64,000 nucleotides of DNA from Microseira sp041929235 (GTDB lineage: Bacteria > Cyanobacteriota > Cyanobacteriia > Cyanobacteriales > Aerosakkonemataceae): the NCBI RefSeq assembly GCF_041929235.1, contig NZ_JBHFNP010000115.1, positions 1 through 64,000 on the forward strand, written 5' to 3'. Shown piece after piece: positions 56,247 to 64,000 of the stretch. The position numbers were made by a program, and so were the translations under genes. Every line of letters starts with the position of its first letter. Within the stretch, counting starts at the first letter, position 1. The notes beneath the pieces are model-generated. The model had not been told where the DNA came from, did not search any database, and saw only the letters and a list, made by a program, of their open reading frames with translations.

Positions 56247-56965
56247 AGAAAACTCTTGGGAGCGTAGAAACGGGGTGATTCATCCGGTGCAGGAAACAAG
56301 GGCTTGGCGCGGTTTTAACCATTCCTGGCGGGGGGATAGGGAGAGGTACAGTCTCTATCCACTCCGTCATGCCAACGGCTGCTGCCATTGAACGAGAGCC
56401 GGAGTACGCTTACCCTGTACGGTGTAACGTTCGCCCTATCTTGTAGCGCGCTAAAGCGCGAGCAAGTACGCCAACGTTTAGGGTTTTTACAATCCAGAAT
56501 GCACTGGATTAAACCCCATCGAGCTGTTTAACGTTCCGGTTCTAGCAGCCTTTAATCGCTATGGACGCATTTGAGGTTAGGTCTTTAACCCTTGTCCTCA
56601 AAGCAGCCGTTAGCCTGAGGCTGGTCAGCTACCTGAAACTGGGGACACAAAAGCCACCCATGTTTCAGCCGGGGGTGCTGACAAGATCTCGCCCGCAGTG
56701 TGGCAACCCTGTGGCTTGAACCCAGGGAGGAACGGGGCGATCTGAATAGATCCAGAGTCAAAATGCTCCAGTCCTTGACCAATAAACTTCCCAGTGTTCT
56801 ATGCATTCTACTGACACAGTGTATCCCGCAACCTGTGAGCAAGGTCACAACTGGTATGCGGAATTTAAGGTCAGTAGAATGCATAATAGCAAAGGAAGTT
56901 TAGTAGTAATACGGAAGTATGCTGTATAAGTGCAATGATATTATAGTGGGTTTTAATCTGGGAAG
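56247..56965. other. 719-bp structured gap, possible tnpB 3' relic on the minus strand
   Basis: No intact gene. Minus-strand reading near 56550-56580 gives TSNASIAIKGC, like the end of IS200/IS605 TnpB proteins. Sequence beyond it is full of hairpins (AATCCAG/CTGGATT nested in GGGTTT/AAACCC at about 56478-56516; GCGCG/CGCGC near 56447). A separate long hairpin lies at 56784-56901. Confidence 0.4.
56784..56901. ncRNA. 118-nt rod-like inverted repeat, ncRNA or MITE candidate
   Basis: Nested pairing: AAACTTCC/GGAAGTTT, then perfect 15-bp ATGCATTCTACTGAC / GTCAGTAGAATGCAT, then CCGCA/TGCGG, ACC/GGT and TGTGA/TCACA around a GCAAGG loop. Arms are separated by roughly symmetric internal loops. No coding frame fits. 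It matches no RNA family I can name. Confidence 0.5.
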
Positions 56966-57409
56966 TTAATCAAAAACACCTGTCTCAATTTCTGGTTCTG
57001 GTAAGGGATGGGTTAAGAACGCATACTCGTCTACGATCCGATTGCCGATCAGATGTTCCTGAATTATCCGCTCGATCGCTTCCGGCGTTGCATTACGATA
57101 CCAGACTCCATCGGGATAGACGACCATAATTGGTCCAGCGGCGCATACTCGCAAGCAGTTCGCCTTGGTGCGAAAGATACAACCCGGTCGCGTGTCGGTT
57201 GGTTTATCCAGTTTCAGTTCCACAAGACGCCGTTTCAGATACTCCCAAGATGCTAAACTCGCTTCCTTCGAGCAACATTGGGGAACTGTCTGGTCTGCAC
57301 AAATAAACACGTGTCGCTCAATTTGACCGAGTCCCAAATTTTTCACGCACGCTGCTAAGGCGCTATCGTTTTTCGGCGAGCAAGTTTCTAAAGTTTCATC
57401 CGATGACAT
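56966..57409 (-). CDS. thioredoxin-like [2Fe-2S] ferredoxin
   Basis: About 147 residues from the preferred ATG at 57409 (MSSDETLETCSP, with AGGGAGA 12 nt upstream). The frame is open to an ATG at 57454 inside an ATGACCC heptamer repeat, which is less likely. The core has the four-Cys arrangement of thioredoxin-like ferredoxins: HVFICADQTVPQCCSKEAS, then CIFRTKANCLRVCAAGPIMV, and VWYRNATPEAIERIIQEHLI. This fold also occurs in NuoE-like subunits. It probably acts as a soluble electron carrier; its partner is unknown. Confidence 0.88.
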   Translation of the reverse strand: MSSDETLETCSPKNDSALAACVKNLGLGQIERHVFICADQTVPQCCSKEASLASWEYLKRRLVELKLDKPTDTRPGCIFRTKANCLRVCAAGPIMVVYPDGVWYRNATPEAIERIIQEHLIGNRIVDEYAFLTHPLPEPEIETGVFD

Positions 57410-57833
57410 TGTCGCTAGATTCTCCCTCATGCTGCTTTTTGGGTCATGGGTCATGGGTCACCTTGGGTGACCAACGACCTATTATCAACATTATGTGTAG
57501 CAGACTGCGGCAAGACTTAGGTACTATCTCGCCAGAAACCCGGTTTCTGCGTCGCTCTCTGGTTACCACACCCTGGATTTTTCCGAGAAACCGGGTTTCT
57601 TTACCGCGTCCTAGAGCGCCTCATAAGTATTTATACTTAGCAATTCTGGCGATGTGTTAAGTTCGGGAACCCGTACAAGAAAAATTGTTGCCATCGCGTT
57701 CCACTCGGTTTAAATTAGCACTCAGGAGATGAGAGTGCTAACTCTCGGAAGGGAAGTGGGAATTGAGCATGGATGTTCACCAATGACCCATGACCCATGA
57801 CCCATCAAAATCTGTAGTCGGAGTATTGTTTGT
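57410..57833. other. divergent upstream region of the chaperonin operon
   Basis: Contains ATGACCC heptamers (about 57440-57465 and 57783-57805), an AACCCGGTTTCT / GAAACCGGGTTTCT repeat at 57535-57605, and the CIRCE operator. A promoter for groES must lie around 57660-57715; no box is assigned with confidence. Confidence 0.6.
57715..57741 (+). promoter_or_regulatory. CIRCE operator (HrcA site)
   Basis: Perfect TTAGCACTC-N9-GAGTGCTAA, 93 bp before groES. CIRCE is bound by the HrcA repressor and gives heat-shock control of groESL. Confidence 0.97.
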
Positions 57834-58145
57834 ATGGCAGCAGTATCTTTAAGCGTTTCTACCGTTAAACCGTTGGGCGATCGCGTATTCGTGAAAGTAA
57901 GCGCGTCTGAAGAAAAAACCGCTGGCGGTATTCTCCTACCCGACACCGCCAAAGAAAAACCCCAGGTGGGAGAAGTCGTCCAAGTTGGCTCTGGGAAGCG
58001 GAACGATGACGGTTCGCGCCAAGAAATGGAAGTCAAAGTCGGCGATCAGGTTCTCTACTCCAAGTATGCCGGAACCGATGTCAAACTCGGTGGTGATGAA
58101 TACGTCCTGCTCTCCGAAAAAGATATTCTCGCGATCGTTAGCTAA
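57834..58145 (+). CDS. groS: co-chaperonin GroES
   Basis: 103 residues, normal length. VKPLGDRVFVKVSASEEKTA, then GGILLPDTAKEKPQVGEVV (the mobile loop and GIVLP region) and YSKYAGTDVKLGGDEYVLL. It caps the GroEL folding chamber in the cytoplasm. It lies directly downstream of CIRCE and upstream of groEL, so heat-inducible co-transcription is expected. The start is set by TTTGTATGGCAGC; the ribosome site is weak. Confidence 0.97.
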   Translation: MAAVSLSVSTVKPLGDRVFVKVSASEEKTAGGILLPDTAKEKPQVGEVVQVGSGKRNDDGSRQEMEVKVGDQVLYSKYAGTDVKLGGDEYVLLSEKDILAIVS

Positions 58146-58262
58146 TAGCTAATGGCTAATGGCTAATGGCTAATGGCTAGAACAGCTAATAGCTAATGGC
58201 TAATGGCTAATGGCAAGAACAAGGCAATTAGCAGTTAGCAATTAGCAATTACCAATTACCAA
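58142..58262. repeat. GCTAATG / GCAATTA heptamer arrays between groES and groEL
   Basis: Runs of GCTAATG in two blocks (about 58146-58180 and 58186-58213), then GCAATTA and ACCAATT units. The same family precedes the permease at 17 kb. The first unit overlaps the groES stop. Confidence 0.93.
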
Positions 58263-58290
58263 TCACCAATTATCAAAATCGTCGAAAACT

Positions 58291-59931
58291 ATGGCTAAGC
58301 GCATCATCTACAACGAAAACGCTCGTCGCGCCCTGGAAAAAGGGATTGATATTCTGGCAGAAGCAGTTGCAGTGACTTTGGGTCCCAAAGGCCGCAACGT
58401 CGTGCTAGAAAAGAAATTCGGCGCTCCTCAAATCGTCAATGATGGTGTCACCATCGCCAAGGAAATCGAACTCGAAGACCACATAGAAAATACCGGCGTT
58501 GCCCTGATTCGTCAAGCCGCTTCTAAAACCAACGACGCTGCTGGCGACGGTACTACAACTGCTACCGTTCTCGCCCACGCAATGGTAAAAGAAGGTCTGC
58601 GGAACGTTGCCGCTGGTGCAAATGCGATCTCCCTCAAGCGCGGTATTGACAAAGCTACCCACTTCCTGGTCGAAAAAATCGCCGAACATGCCCGTCAAGT
58701 AGAAGAAACCAAAGCTATTGCTCAAGTCGGTACGATTTCTGCCGGTAACGACGAAGAAGTCGGCAACATGATCGCCGAAGCAATGGATAAGGTGGGCAAA
58801 GAAGGCGTCATCTCCCTGGAAGAAGGGAAGTCGATGACCACCGAACTGGAAATCACCGAAGGGATGCGCTTTGATAAAGGCTACATCTCGCCTTACTTCG
58901 CCACCGATGCCGAACGGATGGAAGCAGTTCTCGACGAACCTTTCATTCTGTTGACCGATAAGAAGATTGCCTTAGTGCAAGATTTAGTACCAGTACTAGA
59001 GCAAGTCGCTCGTTCTGGTCGTCCCTTGCTGATTATCGCCGAAGATATTGAGAAAGAAGCTTTGGCTACCTTGGTAGTCAACAAGCTGCGGGGCGTGCTG
59101 AATGTTACTGCGGTTAAGGCTCCTGGTTTTGGCGATCGCCGCAAGGCCATGCTGGAAGATATTGCCGTTCTGACTGGCGGTCAATTAATCACCGAAGACG
59201 CTGGCTTGCGCTTGGAAACCACCAAGTTGGATATGCTGGGCAAAGCCCGTCGCATCACGATTACCAAGGACAGTACCACGATCGTCGCCGAAGGTAACGA
59301 AAAGGCTGTCCAAGCTCGTTGCGAACAAATTCGCCGTCAAATGGAAGAAAGCGACTCTTCCTACGATAAGGAAAAACTGCAAGAGCGTTTGGCTAAATTG
59401 GCTGGTGGCGTAGCAGTCGTTAAAGTGGGTGCTGCTACCGAAACCGAAATGAAGGACAAGAAACTGCGCCTGGAAGATGCGATTAACGCTACCAAAGCAG
59501 CAGTAGAAGAAGGGATTGTTCCTGGTGGCGGTACTACCCTGGCTCACCTATCTCCTCAAGTCGAAGAATGGGCGAATGCCAACCTCAAGAATGAAGAGTT
59601 GACAGGCGCTTTGATCGTAGCCCGCGCCCTGGCTGCTCCCCTGAAGCGGATTGCTGAAAACGCCGGACAAAACGGTGCAGTAATTGCCGAGCGCGTCAAA
59701 GAAAAGGCATTTGACATCGGCTACGATGCAGCAAAAGGCGAGTTTGTCAATATGTTTGAAGCCGGAATTGTTGACCCCGCCAAGGTGACTCGTTCCGCGC
59801 TGCAAAATGCTGCTTCCATCGCCGGTATGGTGCTGACCACCGAATGTATCGTCGTTGACAAGCCCGAACCCAAGGAAGGCGCTCCTGCTGGTGCTGGCGC
59901 TGGTATGGGCGGCGGCGACTTCGATTACTAA
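58291..59931 (+). CDS. groL: chaperonin GroEL
   Basis: 546 residues, complete. Nucleotide and equatorial motifs TLGPKGRNVVLEKKFGAP and AAGDGTTTATVLA, intermediate-domain EEGIVPGGGT, and apical segment KAPGFGDRRKAMLEDIAVLT are intact. The C-terminal tail is Gly/Ala-rich ending GGGDFDY rather than the GGM repeats of E. coli, consistent with the cyanobacterial GroEL1 type encoded with groES. A 145-bp spacer packed with heptamer repeats separates it from groES. Confidence 0.98.
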   Translation: MAKRIIYNENARRALEKGIDILAEAVAVTLGPKGRNVVLEKKFGAPQIVNDGVTIAKEIELEDHIENTGVALIRQAASKTNDAAGDGTTTATVLAHAMVKEGLRNVAAGANAISLKRGIDKATHFLVEKIAEHARQVEETKAIAQVGTISAGNDEEVGNMIAEAMDKVGKEGVISLEEGKSMTTELEITEGMRFDKGYISPYFATDAERMEAVLDEPFILLTDKKIALVQDLVPVLEQVARSGRPLLIIAEDIEKEALATLVVNKLRGVLNVTAVKAPGFGDRRKAMLEDIAVLTGGQLITEDAGLRLETTKLDMLGKARRITITKDSTTIVAEGNEKAVQARCEQIRRQMEESDSSYDKEKLQERLAKLAGGVAVVKVGAATETEMKDKKLRLEDAINATKAAVEEGIVPGGGTTLAHLSPQVEEWANANLKNEELTGALIVARALAAPLKRIAENAGQNGAVIAERVKEKAFDIGYDAAKGEFVNMFEAGIVDPAKVTRSALQNAASIAGMVLTTECIVVDKPEPKEGAPAGAGAGMGGGDFDY

Positions 59932-60000
59932 TATTCTCTGTTTCTTGTGGGGTGGGCATTGGAGCCTGCCCTCTCACAGGCAAGATGCCTGTGCTACAAG

Positions 60001-60031
60001 AGCCGCTTCCCTGGTGGAGGCGGCTTTTTTT
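60001..60031 (+). terminator. rho-independent terminator after groEL
   Basis: Ten-pair stem AGCCGCTTCC / GGAGGCGGCT (one G-T pair), five-base loop, and a run of seven T. It is preceded at 59943-60000 by a CTTGTGGGGTGGGCATT ... CAAGATGCCTGTGCTACAAG repeat. Confidence 0.9.
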
Positions 60032-60302
60032 ATTGAACCGCAGAGGCGCAGAGAACGCAGAGGAAGATATAGCGGGTTGCGACATGATGGAATACAGTAG
60101 GGGCGGGTTTTACCAATCAATTGGTCGAACCACGAGATATCTCGTTAAACCCGCCCCTACAACCGGTGTATTTAACCAAGTCGCAACCCGCTGTAAGCAA
60201 GCGAACCAAATACTCATATAAAAATAGTTTTAGAACCAAGCTCCAGCCATATATTTATAAACCATTAGGCTCAAAACCCGGCAGTATCAAAACAGAGAGA
60301 GT
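60032..60302. repeat. interspersed repeats downstream of groEL
   Basis: GAACCGCAGAGGCGCAGAGA repeat at 60034-60060 (also at 26.06 kb) and a GGGGCGGGTTTTACC ... GTTAAACCCGCCCCTA inverted repeat at about 60098-60160. The whole groEL-to-next-gene gap (59932-60302) has no gene. Confidence 0.75.
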
Positions 60303-60572
60303 ATGAGGAGACTGCTTTTGGAGCCAGAAGAGTACTGTCGGCGGTGGGTTCCCGTTCACCAAGGCAAGCATCCGGGGGAGCGGGGGTACAGGGCAGCTTG
60401 CGTTAGAGAACTAGCGAAAGTTGCCGGAATTAAGGAAAGCACCATCGATATCAACTGGGGAGCCAACTTTGAAAAACGACCCAATTACATGCCGAGGCTA
60501 CTACGCATGGCTGATGTCATCAACCAACTCAAGCAAGTTTTGCCGCTTCCCCCAGAATTCCCATTTGAGTAA
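60303..60572 (+). CDS. conserved-looking small protein, unknown
   Basis: 89 residues. Basic N-terminus, then VRELAKVAGIKESTIDINWG, which has the spacing of a helix-turn-helix, then RPNYMPRLLRMADVINQLKQ and a Pro-rich end LPLPPEFPFE. It could be a small DNA-binding protein; this rests only on the helix pattern. It precedes two coiled-coil genes on the same strand, about 70 bp apart. Confidence 0.55.
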   Translation: MRRLLLEPEEYCRRWVPVHQGKHPGERGYRAACVRELAKVAGIKESTIDINWGANFEKRPNYMPRLLRMADVINQLKQVLPLPPEFPFE

Positions 60573-60642
60573 CTTCTCAAAATATACTATATTTTTATAA
60601 AAAATGACCCGTTCGTGGACTCCCCGATCAAGGAGGTTACAG

Positions 60643-60843
60643 TTGACGCAAGATAAAAATCGAAAGCTGTCGTTGGACGAGGCGGCGAAGGTAGTAGAGA
60701 ATTGGGTTGACGATGTTAATGAAAGTGTGGATGATGTAAAAAAACGACAAGACACTGTAGAAAGACAACTTGAGGAACTTAAGAAACGAGTCGAGAAACT
60801 AGAAAACAAAAGTAGGCAGAAGGAAGATTTAGATGAACTCTAG
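60643..60843 (+). CDS. small coiled-coil protein, TTG start
   Basis: 66 residues from TTG at 60643. A strong AAGGAGGT sits 6 nt upstream, which decides this start over the ATG at 60604. Residues 20-60 are a heptad-patterned helix (VDDVKKRQDTVERQLEELKK, RVEKLENK). Overlaps the next gene by 11 bp, so the two are translationally coupled and their products may interact. Function unknown. Confidence 0.7.
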   Translation: MTQDKNRKLSLDEAAKVVENWVDDVNESVDDVKKRQDTVERQLEELKKRVEKLENKSRQKEDLDEL

Positions 60844-61156
60844 CGATAGTTTAAATAGTTTGTTTGAAACGATGAAAAGGTCCAGCGAGAATCTTAAGAG
60901 GATATCGGCTGAATCCAAAGCTGCTGTGGAGAGAAACGAAAAGCTGGCAACAGAGAGTGCATTGGGACGACCAAAGAGAACGTCTGTCTTGGCGGATTTT
61001 GTAGATGACTTGGTTCACCGTCCACCCAATGCCGAACAGATACGTCAGTTGAAAGAGGCTATTTTGGCGGAACAAAAAATCCTCTCCCAAATTTTAGCGT
61101 TGATTGAAAAGTGGCAGAGTCACGAATCAGAAAATCAACCAAGGATAGAATCTTAA
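60833..61156 (+). CDS. small helical protein, unknown
   Basis: 107 residues, mostly helical and charged (SSENLKRISAESKAAVERNE; EQIRQLKEAILAEQKILSQI) with a less helical centre LGRPKRTSVLADFVDDLVHR. It begins inside the 3' end of the preceding coiled-coil gene (coupled). There is no signal peptide or membrane segment. Probably a partner of the preceding protein. Family not recognised. Confidence 0.65.
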   Translation: MNSSDSLNSLFETMKRSSENLKRISAESKAAVERNEKLATESALGRPKRTSVLADFVDDLVHRPPNAEQIRQLKEAILAEQKILSQILALIEKWQSHESENQPRIES

Positions 61157-61164
61157 ATGGGTAG

Positions 61165-61192
61165 GGTGCGTTAGCTTTCTTCGTAACGCACC
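61165..61192. terminator. convergent hairpin GGTGCGTTA/TAACGCACC
   Basis: Perfect 9-bp stem with a 10-base loop between convergent genes. There is no long T-run, so it is either a weak bidirectional terminator or a dispersed repeat. Confidence 0.55.
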
Positions 61193-61215
61193 GTCTAATC
61201 CAGGTGGTGCTGGAC

Positions 61216-61683
61216 TCAGCAACCCGGTTTCTCGTTACCCGTCGAAACTGTGTTGGTAGAATACTTGACTAACCGATGCTTTAATCTCAAGTATTTCTCA
61301 ATAATTTGCCCTGCTGATTGACCCATTATTACATCGTCACCGGGTCGATAAAATCGGATGGCAACGATGCCATCATTGGGTTGAGGACTGCCAATTGCTT
61401 CGATTAAGAATACAGCGTGTTGATTTTGACGCTGCCGATAGTCAACGGAGTGTACTCTACCCATATGATCGAAGAGAAATTGCGCCCAAACTGCTTCTAA
61501 ACCCGTTTCTTCTCTAAGTTCTCGAATTGTCGCTGCTTCAGTTGATTCGCCTTGGTGTACCCCACCACCAGGTAAGCTATACACACCATTACTTTCTTGA
61601 ACAATCAGAATGCCTGCGTTGGTTTCAACTATCGCAGTACCCCTGTGTCTAACGTGAATTTGACTTGTGTTGGGTAGGTTCAT
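61216..61683 (-). CDS. Nudix hydrolase
   Basis: 155 residues with a full Nudix box: GGGVHQGESTEAATIRELRE followed by ETGL (G-x5-E-x7-REUxEExGU). These enzymes hydrolyse nucleoside diphosphates linked to another group, often for clean-up; the substrate cannot be told here. The last ~12 codons (TVSTGNEKPGC) translate an AACCCGGTTTCT dispersed repeat, so the natural C-terminus was probably replaced when the repeat inserted. Confidence 0.9.
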   Translation of the reverse strand: MNLPNTSQIHVRHRGTAIVETNAGILIVQESNGVYSLPGGGVHQGESTEAATIRELREETGLEAVWAQFLFDHMGRVHSVDYRQRQNQHAVFLIEAIGSPQPNDGIVAIRFYRPGDDVIMGQSAGQIIEKYLRLKHRLVKYSTNTVSTGNEKPGC

Positions 61684-61997
61684 GGAACTGATTTGTAGGA
61701 TGATTGCTCTTGTTTTCTACTCTGTCTCGCGGTGCAATTTCGTAAGCTTAGCTTTGGGAAAAAGCAATTCTGACGACTTGGCAGCAATCCCACACCCGAA
61801 AATTAGGGGAGCGTGGTAGCCTCGTCAATTCATTGCGAGGCTCTAACCCGACGCGGGCAGATTTATCTTCGGTAAATATTAATCAAATTAAATTAAAATT
61901 GGCTAGATATTTAAACGAGTAGTTTATAGTTAAAAAGCAACCTAGCACGAGGTGATAGTAATTGGCTAGAACTAGACCTGATAATCGATCGCAGAAA
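61684..61997. other. gap, nothing recognised
   Basis: AT-rich spacer upstream of the Nudix gene. No gene or repeat assigned. Confidence 0.5.
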
Positions 61998-62373
61998 TTC
62001 CACTGATTGTAGACAGCAAGCAGCACAGAGAACGATTGTCTCGTTTTCAAGCAGCGCAACAACTATACAATGCTTGTCTTAACGAAGCAATGGCAAGAAT
62101 GAGACTGGTGATAAAGTCAGAAGCATACCTGCAATATCAAAAATTATGTTTCTGATGGAATTATTGGGCTAGATATTAATATTTCCAATATTGCTTTCGT
62201 AGGCGACAACAAAGCCGGATTGCTCCCTTTTGCGGATAAAGTAAAAACATACTCGCGCTGGCATCAAAACGCTACAGCGTCAGATGCAGCGTTCCCAGAG
62301 AAGCTCAAATCCAGAAAACTACTCACCTGATTTCAGTCGCCAGGTAGGACGTAAGGTTGTTATCAAAAAATGA
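61998..62373 (+). pseudogene. tnpB (IS200/IS605) relic
   Basis: Scattered frames read LSRFQAAQQLYNACLNEAMA and RMRLVIKSEAYLQY (TnpB N-terminal region), then GLDINISNIAFVGDNKAGLL (RuvC-I region) and NPENYSPDFSRQVGRKVVIK, all typical of cyanobacterial TnpB. Large internal and C-terminal parts are missing. The last frame stops at 62373 and overlaps the next gene's start. Confidence 0.75.
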
Positions 62374-63026
62374 TTATCTGTTTTGAAGGTGCGCCTGCGG
62401 TTGGCAAATCAACTACATCACAAATAATGGCAAATCGCTATAAAGCTTTTGTCGTACCAGAAGTAAATCTGCTGTTTGCGCGTCCCAAAAATGAGCCAGA
62501 AAATTGGTATCTAAACCGACAGGTTGCCCGATGGGAAATGGGAATGCGCCAATTAGACAATTTCGATTGGATTATTTTTGATGGGGACTTGTTTCAGCCT
62601 CTCTGGTTCAATTGGATATACTTTGATGAAGGTTGGACTGACCTTGAATCTAGTGAAAATTTTTTTCGGGAACAGATTATTCTAGATAGAATTGCATTCC
62701 CGGATATCTATGTCTTTTTTTTAACGACTCGCGAGCAACGTTGGGAAAGAGCGTTAAAAAGAGGACGGGAAAAAGGAAGGCATGAAGAAAGAATTAGAAA
62801 GAAATTTGAAAGGTATGAAAAACTGGTTGAGCCTCAAACAAGATATTTTCAAGCATTTAGAGAGCAATTCCCCGAAAAAGTCAAGGTTTTAGAGTCAGCC
62901 ACGGTAGAAGAAAATCTAAAATTTATCATCTCAATTACTTTGGAAAAGAAAGTAGCACAAGCTCTTGAAGTTTTTGATTTTTTAGTGTCATGGCTGCGAG
63001 AAAATAAGCCAGAACAATTTGATTAA
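62370..63026 (+). CDS. P-loop kinase-like NTPase
   Basis: 218 residues. N-terminal Walker A GAPAVGKSTTS, a DGDLFQP acidic motif near residue 72, then VFFLTTREQRWERALKRGRE, a lid-like basic helix, in the manner of deoxynucleoside or thymidylate-kinase-like P-loop kinases (AAA_33/dNK type). The substrate is unknown. The ATG overlaps the stop of a tnpB relic, so its original promoter may have been displaced. Confidence 0.75.
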   Translation: MIICFEGAPAVGKSTTSQIMANRYKAFVVPEVNLLFARPKNEPENWYLNRQVARWEMGMRQLDNFDWIIFDGDLFQPLWFNWIYFDEGWTDLESSENFFREQIILDRIAFPDIYVFFLTTREQRWERALKRGREKGRHEERIRKKFERYEKLVEPQTRYFQAFREQFPEKVKVLESATVEENLKFIISITLEKKVAQALEVFDFLVSWLRENKPEQFD

Positions 63027-63103
63027 ATCTCCCCTAATAAACCCAGACTTGCCATCAGTTTTTGAGAGTTAGCCAGTCTTTCAATTCTGTCTTCATAGTT
63101 TGT

Positions 63104-63586
63104 TCATACTTCTAGATTGATTTTATCTGAAGCCATTATTGCTGCAACTTCTTGCAATAACTCGTTCTGCTCTTTTTGCAGCACCTCTAAACGACTGGAA
63201 ATTTCTGCCAATCTTTGCTTTTTATCCGGCAGAACTGGTTGAGAACTTGCCGGTGGTAAGGCGGGAACCGTCTTTTTATTTCCTGCTAATGGTTTTAAGG
63301 CTAAATCTCCAACTGCATTCAGGGATTTAGCGCCAATACCCAATAAGAAATGAAGTAATTTTATCGGCGCTTGCATCAGACTTCGCACGCCGATTTCGAT
63401 TAAGTAACCCAGCAATTTAATCAGCTGCCAAATCAGCGCGATCGCAAACAATACTATCACCACGCTGATAATCGGATGATCGCTCATCCATATCAGTATC
63501 TGAATGAACCGGAATACTGCCGGATGCTCTTGCAACCAATAACTGGGGGAGGAACCGATCGCTATTTTCATAGTATTCAATATCAC
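63104..63586 (-). CDS. membrane protein with C-terminal coiled coil
   Basis: 160 residues. One clear membrane helix (IISVVIVLFAIALIWQLIKL, about 40-60), with a weaker amphipathic stretch to about 90, a Pro-rich linker (PALPPASSQPVLP), and a C-terminal coiled coil (LAEISSRLEVLQKEQNELLQ). ATG at 63586 or a second at 63571. Possibly a scaffold or stress membrane protein; family not recognised. Confidence 0.6.
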   Translation of the reverse strand: MILNTMKIAIGSSPSYWLQEHPAVFRFIQILIWMSDHPIISVVIVLFAIALIWQLIKLLGYLIEIGVRSLMQAPIKLLHFLLGIGAKSLNAVGDLALKPLAGNKKTVPALPPASSQPVLPDKKQRLAEISSRLEVLQKEQNELLQEVAAIMASDKINLEV

Positions 63587-63694
63587 AGGTCTGGGATGGT
63601 CGAAACAGGAGTTTTTTTAAAGGAATGGGAATTTGGGTTTTCCGCTATTGTATCCTCTGAGGAAACGCGATCAATCTCTGGGAGCAACTCGAAC

Positions 63695-64000
63695 GTGTAC
63701 TTAAAATTCTGCGCCGCCGCTGCTATAGCCACCCCTTTTTCCCTAGCAACTACAGCCTTAGCAGCAAACCCCTCACTACGTCAACCCTTACCCACCTACC
63801 AAGTTACGTTGGTACACAATACTTTCTCCCCCTCGTCTACATTAGTTGCTCAAACTAGCTGGAACGAGTTTTCTTCTTCCGAGGGGAAGTTCGCTGTCTC
63901 GATGCCCGGTACTCCCAAGCAGGAGACAGAAACCGATGAAGATGGTTTAACCGCCCACTCGTTTACCGTCGAACTCCAAAATCCAGACAGTGCATACCTA
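63695..64000 (+). CDS. exported protein, 5' part only
   Basis: The frame from GTG at 63695 (GGAG 10 nt upstream) is open to the window edge, 102 codons. Signal peptide: short basic start, hydrophobic FCAAAAIATPFSLATTALA, cleavage near ALA-AN. The mature part reads TSWNEFSSSEGKFAVSMPGT then PKQETETDEDG, a pattern seen in exported cyanobacterial proteins of unknown function. The C-terminus is beyond the window. Confidence 0.7.
   Translation, partial: MYLKFCAAAAIATPFSLATTALAANPSLRQPLPTYQVTLVHNTFSPSSTLVAQTSWNEFSSSEGKFAVSMPGTPKQETETDEDGLTAHSFTVELQNPDSAYL

Noticed and set aside
56247..56965. Known housekeeping RNA (RNase P RNA, tmRNA) in the structured gap
   Set aside because: None of the conserved core sequences of these RNAs that I know was found on either strand.

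Overview
The window reads as chromosomal DNA of a filamentous cyanobacterium. The evidence is frequent GCGATCGC (HIP1-type) octamers, short tandem heptamer repeats of the GCAATTA / GGTAATT type, a kinase fused to a GUN4 domain, an Anabaena-type phenylalanine ammonia-lyase relative, large Ser/Thr-His hybrid kinases, and many palindromic repeat families. Genus cannot be fixed from sequence alone; a Microcoleus/Oscillatoria-like or Nostoc-like host would fit. No tRNA, rRNA or CRISPR array was recognised.

Layout. 0-2.8 kb: two Ser/Thr protein kinases on the minus strand. 3-8.7 kb: purF and purL (minus). PurL carries a 523-residue intein with a LAGLIDADG region, and both intein and extein have absorbed dispersed repeats in frame. 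9.5-14.3 kb: a type IIA topoisomerase A subunit (GyrA/ParC), a single-domain response regulator and a secreted TPR protein. 14.9-19.3 kb: a tripartite MacAB-like ABC exporter (adaptor, permease, ATPase); the adaptor hairpin is built from 26-residue repeats on both arms.

19.5-46.2 kb: a hybrid NRPS/PKS locus. It holds an Asp/Glu-racemase-family protein, an A-T-C-A-T NRPS, a KS-AT-ACP-aminotransferase PKS, a C-T fragment, an MFS exporter, a MIO ammonia-lyase/aminomutase, an acyl ligase-carrier didomain, a thioesterase with a TubC-type docking domain, a half-C-A-T NRPS and a DHA2 exporter. Inferred chemistry: the lyase makes a cinnamate-type acid (or a beta-amino acid), the ligase-carrier protein activates an acid, the NRPS adds a branched residue, the PKS extends with malonate, and the aminotransferase converts the beta-ketone to an amine. 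The locus is decaying: there is an in-frame TAG in the aminotransferase, an in-frame TAA in the condensation domain, a triplicated repeat between them, a truncated C domain, a missing A domain, and a deleted downstream module of which only a start and an A-domain scrap remain. A second scrap of the condensation domain at 46.9-48.4 kb is split by a complete 1307-bp IS (15-bp inverted repeats, 11-bp target duplication, broken transposase) and again by a 93-bp MITE-like element that also sits just upstream of the NRPS.

49-57.4 kb: a signalling block with a Ser/Thr-His hybrid kinase that has lost its usual AAA ATPase middle, two tandem REC-histidine kinases, a LuxR/NarL-type regulator on the other strand and a thioredoxin-like [2Fe-2S] ferredoxin. 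A long rod-like hairpin lies in the 56.2-57.0 kb gap. 57.7-60 kb: CIRCE-controlled groES-groEL with a good terminator. 60.3-64 kb: small unknown genes, a Nudix hydrolase, a tnpB relic, a P-loop kinase, a membrane protein and the start of an exported protein that runs off the window.
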